The notes: generated by a model from the sequence alone, not told the origin. A stretch of 33,785 nucleotides of DNA from Candidatus Parcubacteria bacterium (GCA_003599205.1 QZJA01000006.1:1-33785); one strand, 5' to 3'. Positions 8,227-16,540 are shown, numbered from the stretch's first letter. A program made the numbers and translations.

Positions 8227-9963
8227 ATGACACCAGAGGAAACAAAAAAACTTTTTGATTATATCAGAGAGCAAAATTTTATAAATGACGACCAATATCA
8301 GGAACTCATGCAGCAAAAATTTTCTTCTTTTGCTGAAATGGAAAAATATCTGCGTCGTGTTGCTTTGCTTTCCGGAGAAGATTGGACCCAGGCTAAGGGT
8401 GTTTTTTATGGTGTGGAATATGCCAATTTGATTGGCAGAAATATAGATTCTGAAGTTTTAAATGTTTTGCCACAGAGCTTGTCAGAAAATTATCAAATGG
8501 TAGTTTTCAACAAAGAAGGTGGCAATTTGGAAGCTGGACTAGTAGATCCAACCAACTTCAAAGCTATTGAAGCGCTTAATTTTTTGGCGCGTAAGAAAGA
8601 GTATAAGGTCAAATATTATATAATATCCGAAGAGAGCTACCGTGCCGCTGCCAAGCAGTATGAAACCTTGGGTGAAGAGGTAGGTGAAGCTTTGGATACG
8701 GCCGAAGCTATTTTTGCTCCCAAAGAGGATATTTATGATGCTGATGAAGATGTTGAAGACGTTGTCAAAAGCGCTCCAGTATCAAAAATAGTTTCAGTTG
8801 TATTGCGCCACGCTATTGAGGGGCGAGCTTCAGATATTCATATTGAGCCGGTTGGCAATCAAAGCAAAGTGCGTTATAGGATTGATGGTGTTCTTCATAC
8901 AACCATTGTTTTGCCGATTTATGTGCATTCCGCTTTGGTATCAAAGATAAAAGTTATGGCCAACCTGAAGATTGATGAAACTAGGATTCCTCAAGATGGC
9001 CGTATTAGAATGAAAATTCACAACAAAGATGTTGACTTCCGTATATCTACTTTGCCGCTCATGGGTCAAGAAAAAGTAGTTATGCGTATTTTGGAAACTC
9101 CAGAAAAGGCTCCGAGTTTTGGCGATTTGGGCTTTATGGGTTTACAGCTCAAGGTAGTAGAGGAAAACATTTACAAGCCGAACGGTTTGTTTCTCCTTAC
9201 TGGTCCGACTGGTTCAGGAAAATCAACTACTTTGTTTGCCGCTTTGAATTATTTGAATAAAGAAGAAGTAAATATAGCCACTCTGGAAGATCCAGTAGAG
9301 TATTATATCCCCGGTGTTAATCAGTCTCAGATTAGACCAGAAGTAAACTATACTTTTGCCAGCGGTCTAAGAGCTTTGCTTCGTCAGGATCCAGACATCA
9401 TCATGGTCGGTGAGATTCGTGACAATGAAACAGCTGAGTTGGCTATCCATGCCGGCTTAACTGGACACTCAGTCTTGACGACTCTTCATACCAATAGTGG
9501 TATGGGAGCCATTCCTCGGTTGTTTGATATGCAAGTGGAGCCATTTCTCCTAGCTTCTACTTTAAATGCTGTTATTGCTCAACGTTTGGTGAGGAAGATA
9601 TGCCCCAAATGTAAAGTAGAAGAAAAATTACCTTCAGAGGTAATTAAACATGCCAAGGAAGTGTTGGACAGCATACCAAAGGAAGCTCTTTATCCAAATG
9701 TAGACAGCAACAACATGAAATTTTATCGCGGTCAGGGTTGTGCCAATTGCGGCCAGACAGGGTACAAAGGGCGTTTGGCTATTGTCGAAGCTATCAATGT
9801 CACCCGAGGTTTGCAAGATATAGTAGCTAGAGGATTTGCTCGTGCTGAAGCAGAAGAAGAGCTTAGGAAACAATTTTTTACCAACATGGAACAAGACGGC
9901 ATTGAAAAAGTCGTTTTGGGTATGACCACCATGGAGGAAGTCATGAGAGTAAGTAAAGCTTAA
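8227..9963 (+). CDS. pilB: Type IV pilus extension ATPase PilB
   Basis: Hexameric cytoplasmic motor of the GspE/PilB family that drives pilus polymerisation. The ATG at 8227 is used rather than a TTG two codons earlier, giving 578 residues. An N-terminal GspE-N-type domain (~1-150) precedes the N2 domain and the ATPase core. Motifs are Walker A GPTGSGKS (326-333, Lys332), Walker B with DPDIIMVGEIRD (388-399, Glu396) and His box TGHSVLTTLHTN (~410-424). A zinc-binding tetracysteine follows, CPKC (459/462) and CANC (505/508). All catalytic residues are present, unlike in the PilT-like gene at 10372. pilB follows the PilP-like gene after 14 bases. Confidence 0.96.
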   Translation: MTPEETKKLFDYIREQNFINDDQYQELMQQKFSSFAEMEKYLRRVALLSGEDWTQAKGVFYGVEYANLIGRNIDSEVLNVLPQSLSENYQMVVFNKEGGNLEAGLVDPTNFKAIEALNFLARKKEYKVKYYIISEESYRAAAKQYETLGEEVGEALDTAEAIFAPKEDIYDADEDVEDVVKSAPVSKIVSVVLRHAIEGRASDIHIEPVGNQSKVRYRIDGVLHTTIVLPIYVHSALVSKIKVMANLKIDETRIPQDGRIRMKIHNKDVDFRISTLPLMGQEKVVMRILETPEKAPSFGDLGFMGLQLKVVEENIYKPNGLFLLTGPTGSGKSTTLFAALNYLNKEEVNIATLEDPVEYYIPGVNQSQIRPEVNYTFASGLRALLRQDPDIIMVGEIRDNETAELAIHAGLTGHSVLTTLHTNSGMGAIPRLFDMQVEPFLLASTLNAVIAQRLVRKICPKCKVEEKLPSEVIKHAKEVLDSIPKEALYPNVDSNNMKFYRGQGCANCGQTGYKGRLAIVEAINVTRGLQDIVARGFARAEAEEELRKQFFTNMEQDGIEKVVLGMTTMEEVMRVSKA

Positions 9964-9974
9964 CCAAAAATATT

Positions 9975-10367
9975 ATGCCAGAAAGAAAAGTATTAGTTGT
10001 AGAAGATGATGATTTTTTGTTGGAGATGTACAGCACCAAACTTGAGCTGGAAGGCTTTAAAGTATACAACGCTACCAGTGGTATGCAAGGCTTAAAAGTC
10101 GCTCAAAGAGAGCTACCAGATTTAATACTTTTGGATTTGAATCTGCCTGAGATGAGCGGTTTTGAGGTTCTGGAGCATCTAAAAAATGGAGACACTACTA
10201 AAGATATATCGGTAGTTGTCTTGACCAACTATTCACAAAAAGATCATATTGATCGTTGTCTTGATTTGGGAGCTGATGATTATTTGATCAAGGCTCATTT
10301 TGTACCTTCAGAGGTTATCAGCAAGATAAAAAAAATATTAGACGAAAAAGAAACGCAAAATAAATAG
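9975..10367 (+). CDS. Stand-alone CheY-like receiver protein
   Basis: A 130-residue single-domain response regulator. The acidic pocket VVEDDD (8-13), phosphoacceptor Asp54 in LLDLNLPEMSG, Thr84 in VVLTN and Lys106 in YLIKA are all in place, so it should accept phosphoryl groups. It has no output domain. It lies 11 bases after pilB and 4 before the PilT-like gene, which suggests it signals to the pilus motor, as PilG and PilH do in other bacteria (inference). No histidine kinase is in the window. Confidence 0.9.
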   Translation: MPERKVLVVEDDDFLLEMYSTKLELEGFKVYNATSGMQGLKVAQRELPDLILLDLNLPEMSGFEVLEHLKNGDTTKDISVVVLTNYSQKDHIDRCLDLGADDYLIKAHFVPSEVISKIKKILDEKETQNK

Positions 10368-10371
10368 TTTC

Positions 10372-11436
10372 ATGCCAGATACTTTACTTATAAATAATAT
10401 TTTAAATATTGCCTCAGAGAGGAAAGCAACCGATGTTCATCTGATTGCTGGCAATAGTCCTGTCATTAGAGTTGATGGGCGTCTTGTTACTTTGACTGAA
10501 GAGAAAGTTTTGACACCGAGTTCGCTCAATAGCGTAGCGGAAATTATCTTGACCAAAGAGGACATTGAGCGTTTGGGTCAGGAAAGGGAGGTTTCTACTA
10601 TTTATTCCTGGAACAATCGCGCTCGTTTTAGAATCAAGGCTTTTTACCAAAAAGGCTTTATTGCTATTTCCATGCGTTTGATTCCGGCTTATATCCGCTC
10701 ACCCAAAGATTTGGGCATTCCTCAAGCAATTATTCAGCTGTTAAACAGGGAAAAAGGTCTATTGATAATTACTGGTCCCTTTGGCAGTGGCCGGACAACG
10801 ACAGTAGCTTCACTTTTGGAAACATTGAATCAAAACAAAGGTGTCCATATCCAGACTTTGGAAAAACCAATTGAGTATTTATTTGCCAATAACCAATCAG
10901 TTATTGAGCAGAGAGAAATTGGCAAAGACGTAGCAGATTTTTCTCAGGGCATTGCTGATGTAATAGATGAAGATATTGATGTAGTTTATATTTCAACGGT
11001 TCATGAGTTTGGTATAGAAGAAAAAATATTGGAATTGGCAGAAAGTGGCAAATTGGTGATTATAGTAATGGATGCCGATTCGGTAATTTCTGCTATTGAG
11101 AGATTTATCAGCGATCTGCCTCAAGAAAAAAGAGAGTGGGGGCATGATCTTTTAGCCGATGTATTGCTCGGTGCTTTGGGCCAGCGTTTACTGCCTAGGA
11201 TAGGTGGAGGATTTTCTTTGGCTTGTGAAGTTTTGACTAGTATCCCAGCAGTCAAATCCAGCATCAGAGAGGACAAACTTCATCAGTTGAGCAGTATTAT
11301 GCAGACTTCAAAGGATGAGGGCATGATTGATTTGGATAAAGCTCTCTTGGCCAAGATAAGAGCCGGTGAGGTCAGCCCCGAAGATGCTATGAATCAAGCG
11401 CTTGATCCGCAAATATTTAAACAGAATTTTAGTTAA
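10372..11436 (+). CDS. PilT-like protein with degenerate ATPase motifs
   Basis: A 354-residue protein of the PilT/PilB superfamily, clear from the N-terminal TDVHLIAGNSPVIRVDGRL (~20-38), the RLIP...DLGIP segment (~102-117) and overall length. PilT powers pilus retraction. The catalytic motifs are altered: Walker A reads GPFGSGRT (135-142), with Arg141 for the essential Lys. The Walker B region (~199-212) reads DEDIDVVYISTVHE, lacking the VGE catalytic Glu. The His box (~224-237) reads ESGKLVIIVMDADS, with no TLHT. The frame is intact and the gene is packed in the operon, so a maintained pseudo-ATPase, perhaps a regulator or mixed-hexamer subunit, is likelier than decay. Confidence 0.82.
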   Translation: MPDTLLINNILNIASERKATDVHLIAGNSPVIRVDGRLVTLTEEKVLTPSSLNSVAEIILTKEDIERLGQEREVSTIYSWNNRARFRIKAFYQKGFIAISMRLIPAYIRSPKDLGIPQAIIQLLNREKGLLIITGPFGSGRTTTVASLLETLNQNKGVHIQTLEKPIEYLFANNQSVIEQREIGKDVADFSQGIADVIDEDIDVVYISTVHEFGIEEKILELAESGKLVIIVMDADSVISAIERFISDLPQEKREWGHDLLADVLLGALGQRLLPRIGGGFSLACEVLTSIPAVKSSIREDKLHQLSSIMQTSKDEGMIDLDKALLAKIRAGEVSPEDAMNQALDPQIFKQNFS

Positions 11437-11438
11437 TT

Positions 11439-12647
11439 ATGGCTGTCTATAAATATCGATCCAGAAATAATGACGGTCGGATAACCGTCGGTGTAGTAGA
11501 AGCTAGCAATCAAAGTGAAGCGGCTGAATTGTTGATGGACAAAGGTCTAATAGTTTTGTCTTTGGCCGAAACAAGTGCCAAATCAAAAACGGGACTCAAT
11601 ATAAATATTGGTCGAATAAAGCATAAAGATATAGTTATATTTTCTCGTCAGCTTTCGGTCATGATTTCCGCTACTGTGCCGATAGTGCAATCACTCAAGA
11701 TATTGGCGCAGCAGACAGTTAATCCTATTTTTATAGAAAAAATTATTGAAATAGCCAACGATGTTGATGGCGGTATGAAGCTGTCTGATGCTTTGGGCAA
11801 GCACAAAAAAGTTTTTAGTCATTTTTATGTAGCTATGGTCAGATCCGGCGAGACTTCTGGTCGTTTGGATGAGGTCTTGGAATATTTGGCTGATCAGATG
11901 GAAAAGGATTATGATTTGGTCTCTCGTATCAAGGGAGCGATGATTTATCCGATATTTATTATTGGTGGTATGATAGCGGTCGGTGCTCTAATGATGGTTT
12001 TTGTGGTGCCCAAGATGACCCAGATGCTCAAAGATACTGGCACTGAGCTGCCACTTTTGACCAGGATACTGATAGGTACTTCAGATTTTATTCAGAGCAA
12101 CGCAATACTTCTCTCTTTGACATTAATAATTTTGATAGTTTTGACCAAAGTGTGGGTCAGCTCAACGGCTGGTAAGGTTGCTTGGGATTCAGTCAAAATA
12201 AACATTCCTATATTTGGTACTTTATTTAAAAAAATATACATTGTCCGTTTTACCAGGAGCTTATCCACTTTGATTAGAGGTGGTGTGCCAATTGCCGTAG
12301 CTTTGCGTATTACTGGTGAGGTTGTGGATAACCGAGCTTATGAAAAATTGATTATGGATACAGTCGCTGAAGTAGAGGGAGGTAATTCTATTGCTACTTT
12401 GTTTGTCAAGTCTGATTTGGTGCCAAAGATGCTTTCACAGATGATAGTTATTGGTGAGCGCACTGGCAAATTGGACACTGTTTTGGAAAGATTGAGCGAT
12501 TTTTACAGCCGAGAAATAGACAATTTGGTCCAGGGCCTGACATCTTTGATTGAGCCTTTGATACTTATCATCATGGGTGTCGGTGTCGGCGGTATGGTAG
12601 CGGCTATTATGTTGCCAATGTTTAAGGTAGCCCAGAGCATATCCTAA
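11439..12647 (+). CDS. pilC: Type IV pilus platform protein PilC
   Basis: Polytopic inner-membrane protein of the GspF/PilC family, 402 residues, the platform on which PilB acts. A short N-terminal part (YKYRSRNNDGRITVGVVEA) precedes two homologous GspF domains (~65-190 and ~270-395). Each carries the family signature: FSRQLSVMISATVPIVQSL ... RSGETSGRLDEVL and FTRSLSTLIRGGVPIAVAL ... VIGERTGKLDTVL. Membrane helices lie at ~170-190, ~217-240 and ~370-395. It begins 2 bases after the PilT-like gene and ends the first pil transcript, just before a new promoter. Confidence 0.95.
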   Translation: MAVYKYRSRNNDGRITVGVVEASNQSEAAELLMDKGLIVLSLAETSAKSKTGLNINIGRIKHKDIVIFSRQLSVMISATVPIVQSLKILAQQTVNPIFIEKIIEIANDVDGGMKLSDALGKHKKVFSHFYVAMVRSGETSGRLDEVLEYLADQMEKDYDLVSRIKGAMIYPIFIIGGMIAVGALMMVFVVPKMTQMLKDTGTELPLLTRILIGTSDFIQSNAILLSLTLIILIVLTKVWVSSTAGKVAWDSVKINIPIFGTLFKKIYIVRFTRSLSTLIRGGVPIAVALRITGEVVDNRAYEKLIMDTVAEVEGGNSIATLFVKSDLVPKMLSQMIVIGERTGKLDTVLERLSDFYSREIDNLVQGLTSLIEPLILIIMGVGVGGMVAAIMLPMFKVAQSIS

Positions 12648-12652
12648 AATTA

Positions 12653-12681
12653 TTGTTGCTTTTTAAAAAAAGTGCTATAAT
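12653..12681 (+). promoter_or_regulatory. Major pilin promoter
   Basis: TTGTTG at 12653-12658, a 17 bp spacer and TATAAT at 12676-12681. Start near 12688, giving a leader of about 120 bases before the pilin ATG, far longer than other leaders in the window. Confidence 0.75.
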
Positions 12682-12723
12682 AATTGTATAATTAAATAAT
12701 TTTTAAACATTAACATCCTTAGC

Positions 12724-12784
12724 GCTCATCTTAATAAAGTTAGAACTTTAGGGATTCCGAGCTTTAACTTTTATTAATTTGAGC
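12724..12784 (+). promoter_or_regulatory. Large hairpin in the pilin mRNA leader
   Basis: GCTCA (12724-12728) pairs with TGAGC (12780-12784). After a 2x2 internal loop, TTAATAAAGTTA (12731-12742) pairs with TAACTTTTATTAA (12765-12777) with one bulged T. The apical loop is ~22 bases. No T run follows, so it is not a terminator. It ends 11 bases before the pilin Shine-Dalgarno site and leaves it free, which fits a 5' stabiliser or a regulatory fold. Confidence 0.7.
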
Positions 12785-12808
12785 ACTAGTATGAAGGGAG
12801 GTGAAACA

Positions 12809-13234
12809 ATGAGACAAAAAGGATTTACTTTAGTTGAGTTGTTAGTCGTTATCGCTATTATTGGTATTTTATCAACAGTAGCAATCGTCAATTTAAACAG
12901 TGCTCGTGACAAGGCCAAATTTGCGTCAGCTCAATCTGCTATGTCACAAATGGCCACTCCAATGATTCTGTGTATGGATGAAGAAGTGGGTGGTGGTACG
13001 GTTACTTGGCTCGCTAATGGTCCTGTAGCAAACCAAGAACCATGTGATGCGACTGCCGTTGATGGGTCTGAATTTCCAGATCTAGGAACCGGTTGGTCTT
13101 ATAGTGCCACTGGAGCGTATTGGGGGCATGACTATGATACTTATGAATGGCATTTCTGTGCTGTAAGTACTAGTGGAGACGATATTGATTGTACCCAAGA
13201 TGGTTGTTCAGCAACATCAACTTGTCCAGTATAG
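12809..13234 (+). CDS. pilA: Major type IV pilin (prepilin)
   Basis: A 141-residue prepilin. The leader MRQKG is cleaved before the N-methylated Phe of FTLVELLVVIAIIGILSTVAI, with the conserved Glu at mature position 5. The ATG at 12809 is chosen because a strong Shine-Dalgarno GGGAGGTG lies 5-12 bases upstream and because it gives a five-residue leader; upstream in-frame starts would lengthen it. The globular part has six cysteines, including a C-terminal cluster (FCAVSTSGDDIDCTQDGC, STC). It is followed by a terminator and has its own promoter. Strong translation signals and a separate transcript fit an abundant structural subunit. Confidence 0.92.
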   Translation: MRQKGFTLVELLVVIAIIGILSTVAIVNLNSARDKAKFASAQSAMSQMATPMILCMDEEVGGGTVTWLANGPVANQEPCDATAVDGSEFPDLGTGWSYSATGAYWGHDYDTYEWHFCAVSTSGDDIDCTQDGCSATSTCPV

Positions 13235-13273
13235 TAACAATTTAGTAAAAAATTTAATTTAGAAAACAAAAGG

Positions 13274-13300
13274 TCTCTCTTTTATAAAGAGGGATTTTTT
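13274..13300 (+). terminator. Terminator of the pilin gene
   Basis: TCTCTCTTT (13274-13282) pairs with AAAGAGGGA (13286-13294), nine pairs with one G-U, loop TAT, then TTTTTT. Confidence 0.85.
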
Positions 13301-13319
13301 GTTTTGTTGGGATTTATGC

Positions 13320-13325
13320 TATAAT
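13320..13325 (+). promoter_or_regulatory. -10 element of the pilin-like gene
   Basis: TATAAT 17 bases before the ATG at 13342, directly after the pilin terminator. No convincing -35 box. The leader would be ~10 bases without a Shine-Dalgarno site. Confidence 0.55.
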
Positions 13326-13341
13326 AAAGACAAGTTTTTAT

Positions 13342-13776
13342 ATGTTTAAGGCATACAGCGTAAAAGTAAAAGTAATATTTATTGTTGTCATAGTTTTGGC
13401 CATTGTTTTGCTAATTGTGTTCAACAATTACAACAAAGGCAAGGCTAGGGATTTACAAATGGTTATTCAGGCAAAATCATTAGCTATTTCTCTGGAAGAA
13501 TATTATGACAAGTTCAATGCTTATCCAGCTACTGCTAGTGTTTCTTTGGATAGTATTTATACTGTTACTCAAGCGGGACTTAATCAAAATGAAGGCGTTA
13601 TTTATTTTAAGCGGGATTTTGAGTGGGCTAGGCCAGGTAAATATTTGAGTGATGGCAGAAATTATGCGATTGATTTTGATCTGGATTATGGTTGGTCAGT
13701 CTGGGGTCTAGACAGGGACGGTGGTAAGTGCCGAGTTTCTACCAATGTAACTATGGCCTGTATAGCTGATAATTAG
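13342..13776 (+). CDS. Pilin-like protein lacking a prepilin cleavage motif
   Basis: A 144-residue protein with an N-terminal membrane helix (~8-28), then a pseudopilin-type segment: a long amphipathic helix ending in ISLEEYYDKFNAYPATA (~50-66), which matches the E-x-Y-x-x-x-x-x-x-YP pattern of GspG-type pseudopilins. The canonical Gly-Phe-Thr-Leu-x-Glu cleavage motif is absent; the helix is preceded by MFKAYSVKVKV. It probably stays membrane-anchored rather than being cut by PilD. It lies between the major pilin and the peptidase with its own -10 box. A membrane-held pilus accessory protein or priming factor is inferred. Confidence 0.7.
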   Translation: MFKAYSVKVKVIFIVVIVLAIVLLIVFNNYNKGKARDLQMVIQAKSLAISLEEYYDKFNAYPATASVSLDSIYTVTQAGLNQNEGVIYFKRDFEWARPGKYLSDGRNYAIDFDLDYGWSVWGLDRDGGKCRVSTNVTMACIADN

Positions 13777-13802
13777 ATATATTATTTTTCGAACAATTAT
13801 GT

Positions 13803-13808
13803 TATAAT
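13803..13808 (+). promoter_or_regulatory. -10 element of pilD
   Basis: TATAAT ends 9 bases before the pilD ATG, so the transcript would have a leader of ~3 bases or none. No clear -35 box. Confidence 0.55.
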
Positions 13809-13817
13809 AAAACTACT

Positions 13818-14597
13818 ATGATAGTAGTTTTTGTTTTAATTTTTGGCTTATTTATTGGTAGCTTCCTCAACGTGGTTATTTATCGTTTGCATCGCGAGGA
13901 ATCTTTTGTTAAAGGCAGTTCCAAGTGCCTTTTTTGCGGGCATAGACTGTACCCAAAGGATTTAATTCCTTTATTTAGCTATGTATTTTTGAGAGGGCAC
14001 TGCCGTTATTGTCAGCAGAGGTTTTCCTCGCAATATCCTTTGGTAGAAGCCACCACAGCTTTGGCTTTTATTTTAATTTTTATAAATATTTTTCCTCAAG
14101 ATAGCTGGAATTACGCGCAGATAACGGATTATTTTAAATTGTTATCTTGGTGGACAATGGCTTCTTTTCTAATTATTATTTTTGTTTACGATTTGAGATA
14201 TTATTTGATTTTAGACAAAGTAATATTGCCGGCGATTATTTTTTCTTTTTTTGCCAATCTGGTGCTTGGTCATAATTGGTGGCAGATGCTGTTGGCCGGA
14301 GTTGTCGGTGGCGGTTTCTTTTTGTTGCAGTATGTTTTGTCAAAGGGTCGTTGGATCGGAGGAGGCGATATCCGCCTAGGGGCACTGATGGGTATAATTT
14401 TGTCTTGGCCCCATGTTTTGACGGCATTATTTATTGCTTATATTTTAGGTAGTATAATTAGCGTAATTTTGCTTTTGGGTAGCAAGAAAGCTTGGGGAGA
14501 TAAAGTTCCTTTTGGTACTTTTTTGTCCTTAGCTACTTTTGTTACTTTATTGTATCATCAGGAGTTAACAAATTGGTATTTTTCTTTATTTAGTTAA
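13818..14597 (+). CDS. pilD: Prepilin peptidase PilD (A24 family)
   Basis: Polytopic membrane aspartic protease, 259 residues, that removes prepilin leaders and usually N-methylates the new N terminus. The N-terminal part has the signature FGLFIGSFLNVVIYRLHRE (~9-27) and a zinc-type pair of CxxC motifs (CLFC and CRYC), typical of bifunctional enzymes. Catalytic aspartates are Asp125 in VYDLRYY and Asp184 in GGGDIRLG. About six to seven further hydrophobic helices are visible. Its substrates are probably the pilins at 12809, 14611, 15264 and 15896. It is expressed from a promoter just upstream. Confidence 0.93.
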   Translation: MIVVFVLIFGLFIGSFLNVVIYRLHREESFVKGSSKCLFCGHRLYPKDLIPLFSYVFLRGHCRYCQQRFSSQYPLVEATTALAFILIFINIFPQDSWNYAQITDYFKLLSWWTMASFLIIIFVYDLRYYLILDKVILPAIIFSFFANLVLGHNWWQMLLAGVVGGGFFLLQYVLSKGRWIGGGDIRLGALMGIILSWPHVLTALFIAYILGSIISVILLLGSKKAWGDKVPFGTFLSLATFVTLLYHQELTNWYFSLFS

Positions 14598-14610
14598 TAA
14601 ATAAAATATT

Positions 14611-15264
14611 ATGAGAAAAATTTTTAAGAATCGAGCAGGGTTCTCTTTCATTGAGCTGATCATAGCCGTGGCTATCATCATCATTATTTCTTCTGTATTT
14701 ATAGTCAATGTCCGACTCAATACGCAAGAAGATGTTCGCACTAGTACTGAAAAATTGGCAGCTGATATAAGGTATATAAGAAATTTGGCTGTTTCGCGAG
14801 CTGAGTATCAGTTTGCCGATCAGACCGCTGATCAAAAAACCTATCCAGCTGGTGGTTATGGTATATTTTTTTATGGTAGTCTGGCTAGGGACAAGTATTT
14901 TATTTTTGCCGATGATGGCACTACTATTGGTTACCAAGCAGATTCAGACGAAATTTTATATGAAGTGGAAGTTTATCCTTTGTTGCTTGATGATCAAAAT
15001 GGTCCTTTGACTGATTTTTGGTTTACTTTCATCAGTGAAAATCAAGTCGTGAGTTCTATGGGTTTGGCCGCCGATAAGAAATACATGGTTAACTTGAGAG
15101 AAAATATCGGCACTTGGGGTACCGGCTATCAGGGTAGTTTGGTGCTGGGTGAAGTCTCTAGTGATGGTTATGTTTGGAGCAATATTGGCACTTCTTATAG
15201 CACTTTCAGTATTGCCAAACCGGCGCCACTACCAAAAGATCCAGAAGAAGCCATGGAAATTTAA
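14611..15264 (+). CDS. Minor pilin, GspH/FimT-like
   Basis: A 217-residue prepilin. Leader MRKIFKNRAG, cleavage before FSFIELIIAVAIIIIISSVFI, with Glu at mature position 5. The following segment (LAADIRYIRNLAVSRAEYQFA) is typical of GspH/FimT-type minor pilins, where a helix precedes a beta-rich domain (~90-200). It is the first of four tightly packed minor-pilin-type genes and its stop overlaps the next start (TAATG). A role in pilus tip or initiation complexes is the usual one for this group. Confidence 0.83.
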   Translation: MRKIFKNRAGFSFIELIIAVAIIIIISSVFIVNVRLNTQEDVRTSTEKLAADIRYIRNLAVSRAEYQFADQTADQKTYPAGGYGIFFYGSLARDKYFIFADDGTTIGYQADSDEILYEVEVYPLLLDDQNGPLTDFWFTFISENQVVSSMGLAADKKYMVNLRENIGTWGTGYQGSLVLGEVSSDGYVWSNIGTSYSTFSIAKPAPLPKDPEEAMEI

Positions 15265-15899
15265 TGTCCGAAAAAAATATAAACAAAAATCAAGGTTTTA
15301 CTTTGATAGAACTGTTGATTGCAATAGCGGTATTTACCTTAGGCATAATGGGTGCCTTTACTTTGGCTTTGGCTAATATCAATACTATCAGGGAAAATTT
15401 TAATAGAGTTTTGGCAGCTAATATTTCCCGCGAGGGAGTGGAAATAGTCAGAAATATGCGGGATAGCAATTGGTTGAGAGAAGAGGCTAATGAATATTGT
15501 GGCGCTTATATTTGTTCTTGGTCTGATGGTTTAACGGCCGGTTTTTATTATGCTGATTATAATGATGCGGCTTTAAATCCTTTTGTTTGCTCAGATCTTG
15601 ATGCTTGTATTTCCAGCTGTACTAATTCCGGCATTTGCTCCCTTTATTTGAATAGTAATGTCTATGATCATACTATTGGTCCCAACAAAAGTAACATGTC
15701 TCGGATTATTCAGATAGAAAATATTTGTATTGTTGATGCTAGTGGTGCTCCAGTAGAGGATATTAGAACTTCAAGCTGTGATAAATCTGCTGGCGAGATT
15801 GATGCTGGCATCAGAGTGACTTCTAGAGTGCGCTGGTCCGGTAGAGACAAAAATATTGACATTGATTCGTCAGAGCTTATTTATAATTGGCGCAGATGA
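15264..15899 (+). CDS. Minor pilin, PilV-like
   Basis: A 211-residue prepilin. Leader MSEKNINKNQG, cleavage before FTLIELLIAIAVFTLGIMGAFTLAL, and the NISREGVEIVRNMRDSNW segment (~54-71) typical of PilV/GspI-like proteins. The globular part is Cys-rich (YCGAYICSW, CSDLDACISSC, GICSL and two later Cys), suggesting several disulfides. The start overlaps the previous stop by one base and its TGA stop overlaps the next start, indicating translational coupling. Confidence 0.83.
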   Translation: MSEKNINKNQGFTLIELLIAIAVFTLGIMGAFTLALANINTIRENFNRVLAANISREGVEIVRNMRDSNWLREEANEYCGAYICSWSDGLTAGFYYADYNDAALNPFVCSDLDACISSCTNSGICSLYLNSNVYDHTIGPNKSNMSRIIQIENICIVDASGAPVEDIRTSSCDKSAGEIDAGIRVTSRVRWSGRDKNIDIDSSELIYNWRR

Positions 15900-16540
15900 T
15901 GGATAAAAAAAACAACCAAGGCTTTACTCTGCTAGAACTTCTGATTACAGTCGGTATTTTTTCTATGACGGTTTTGATGGTGGCCGGTATCTATGTAGCT
16001 TTTTCAAAAAATCAAGCTCGAGCCAAGGCAGCTCAGACTTTGCTTAATAATTCCCAATATACTTTGGAAATAATTTCTCGAGAAATAAAAAATAATGAAA
16101 TTTTTGATTATAACCCCAATAATTCTGGTGGCCTTTGCGGGGCAGTGAGTTGCTGTAATTATTATATTGGTCCAGATTATGAAAGCTGTATCTTGCTACA
16201 AAAGCCTGATGGGCAATTAGTCGCTTTTGTGGCTGATTTGAGCCTGGATCAACAAAAAGTATTTTATGTTGTTCCACCAGGAGATTCTTATGCTCAGTCT
16301 CCATGGGAGTCAGTGGAAGAGGCTTACACTAAATTATTAGCTCCGGAGTTAAATGATGTAGTAGTTGAAAGTTTGGATTTTTATTTTTCTCCTGATACCG
16401 ATCCTTTTGTGGTTGGTGGTCCAAATTTACAGCCCAAGGTGACTATCAACATGAATACGGTCTATGATACCGAGCAAATCATCGCCCAAGTGTCATATCG
16501 TCTTCAGACAACAATTTCATCTCGTATATATAAGCGTTAG
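15896..16540 (+). CDS. Minor pilin, PilW/GspJ-like
   Basis: The ATG at 15896 forms an ATGA overlap with the previous stop and is preferred over an upstream TTG at 15887, giving 214 residues. Leader MMDKKNNQG, then FTLLELLITVGIFSMTVLMVAGIYV. The segment AQTLLNNSQYTLEIISREIKNNEIF is characteristic of PilW/GspJ-type minor pilins. One cluster of four cysteines (GLCGAVSCCNYY ... SCILL) is visible. Coupled to its neighbours, it should belong to the minor pilin complex. Confidence 0.83.
   Translation: MMDKKNNQGFTLLELLITVGIFSMTVLMVAGIYVAFSKNQARAKAAQTLLNNSQYTLEIISREIKNNEIFDYNPNNSGGLCGAVSCCNYYIGPDYESCILLQKPDGQLVAFVADLSLDQQKVFYVVPPGDSYAQSPWESVEEAYTKLLAPELNDVVVESLDFYFSPDTDPFVVGGPNLQPKVTINMNTVYDTEQIIAQVSYRLQTTISSRIYKR

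Noticed and set aside
10372..11436. PilT-like gene as a frameshifted pseudogene
   Set aside because: The frame is uninterrupted over 354 codons and homology to PilT continues on both sides of the altered motifs, so the changes are substitutions, not a shift.
12779..12808. Upstream start for the major pilin
   Set aside because: It would bury the Shine-Dalgarno site in the gene and lengthen the leader peptide beyond the canonical five residues.
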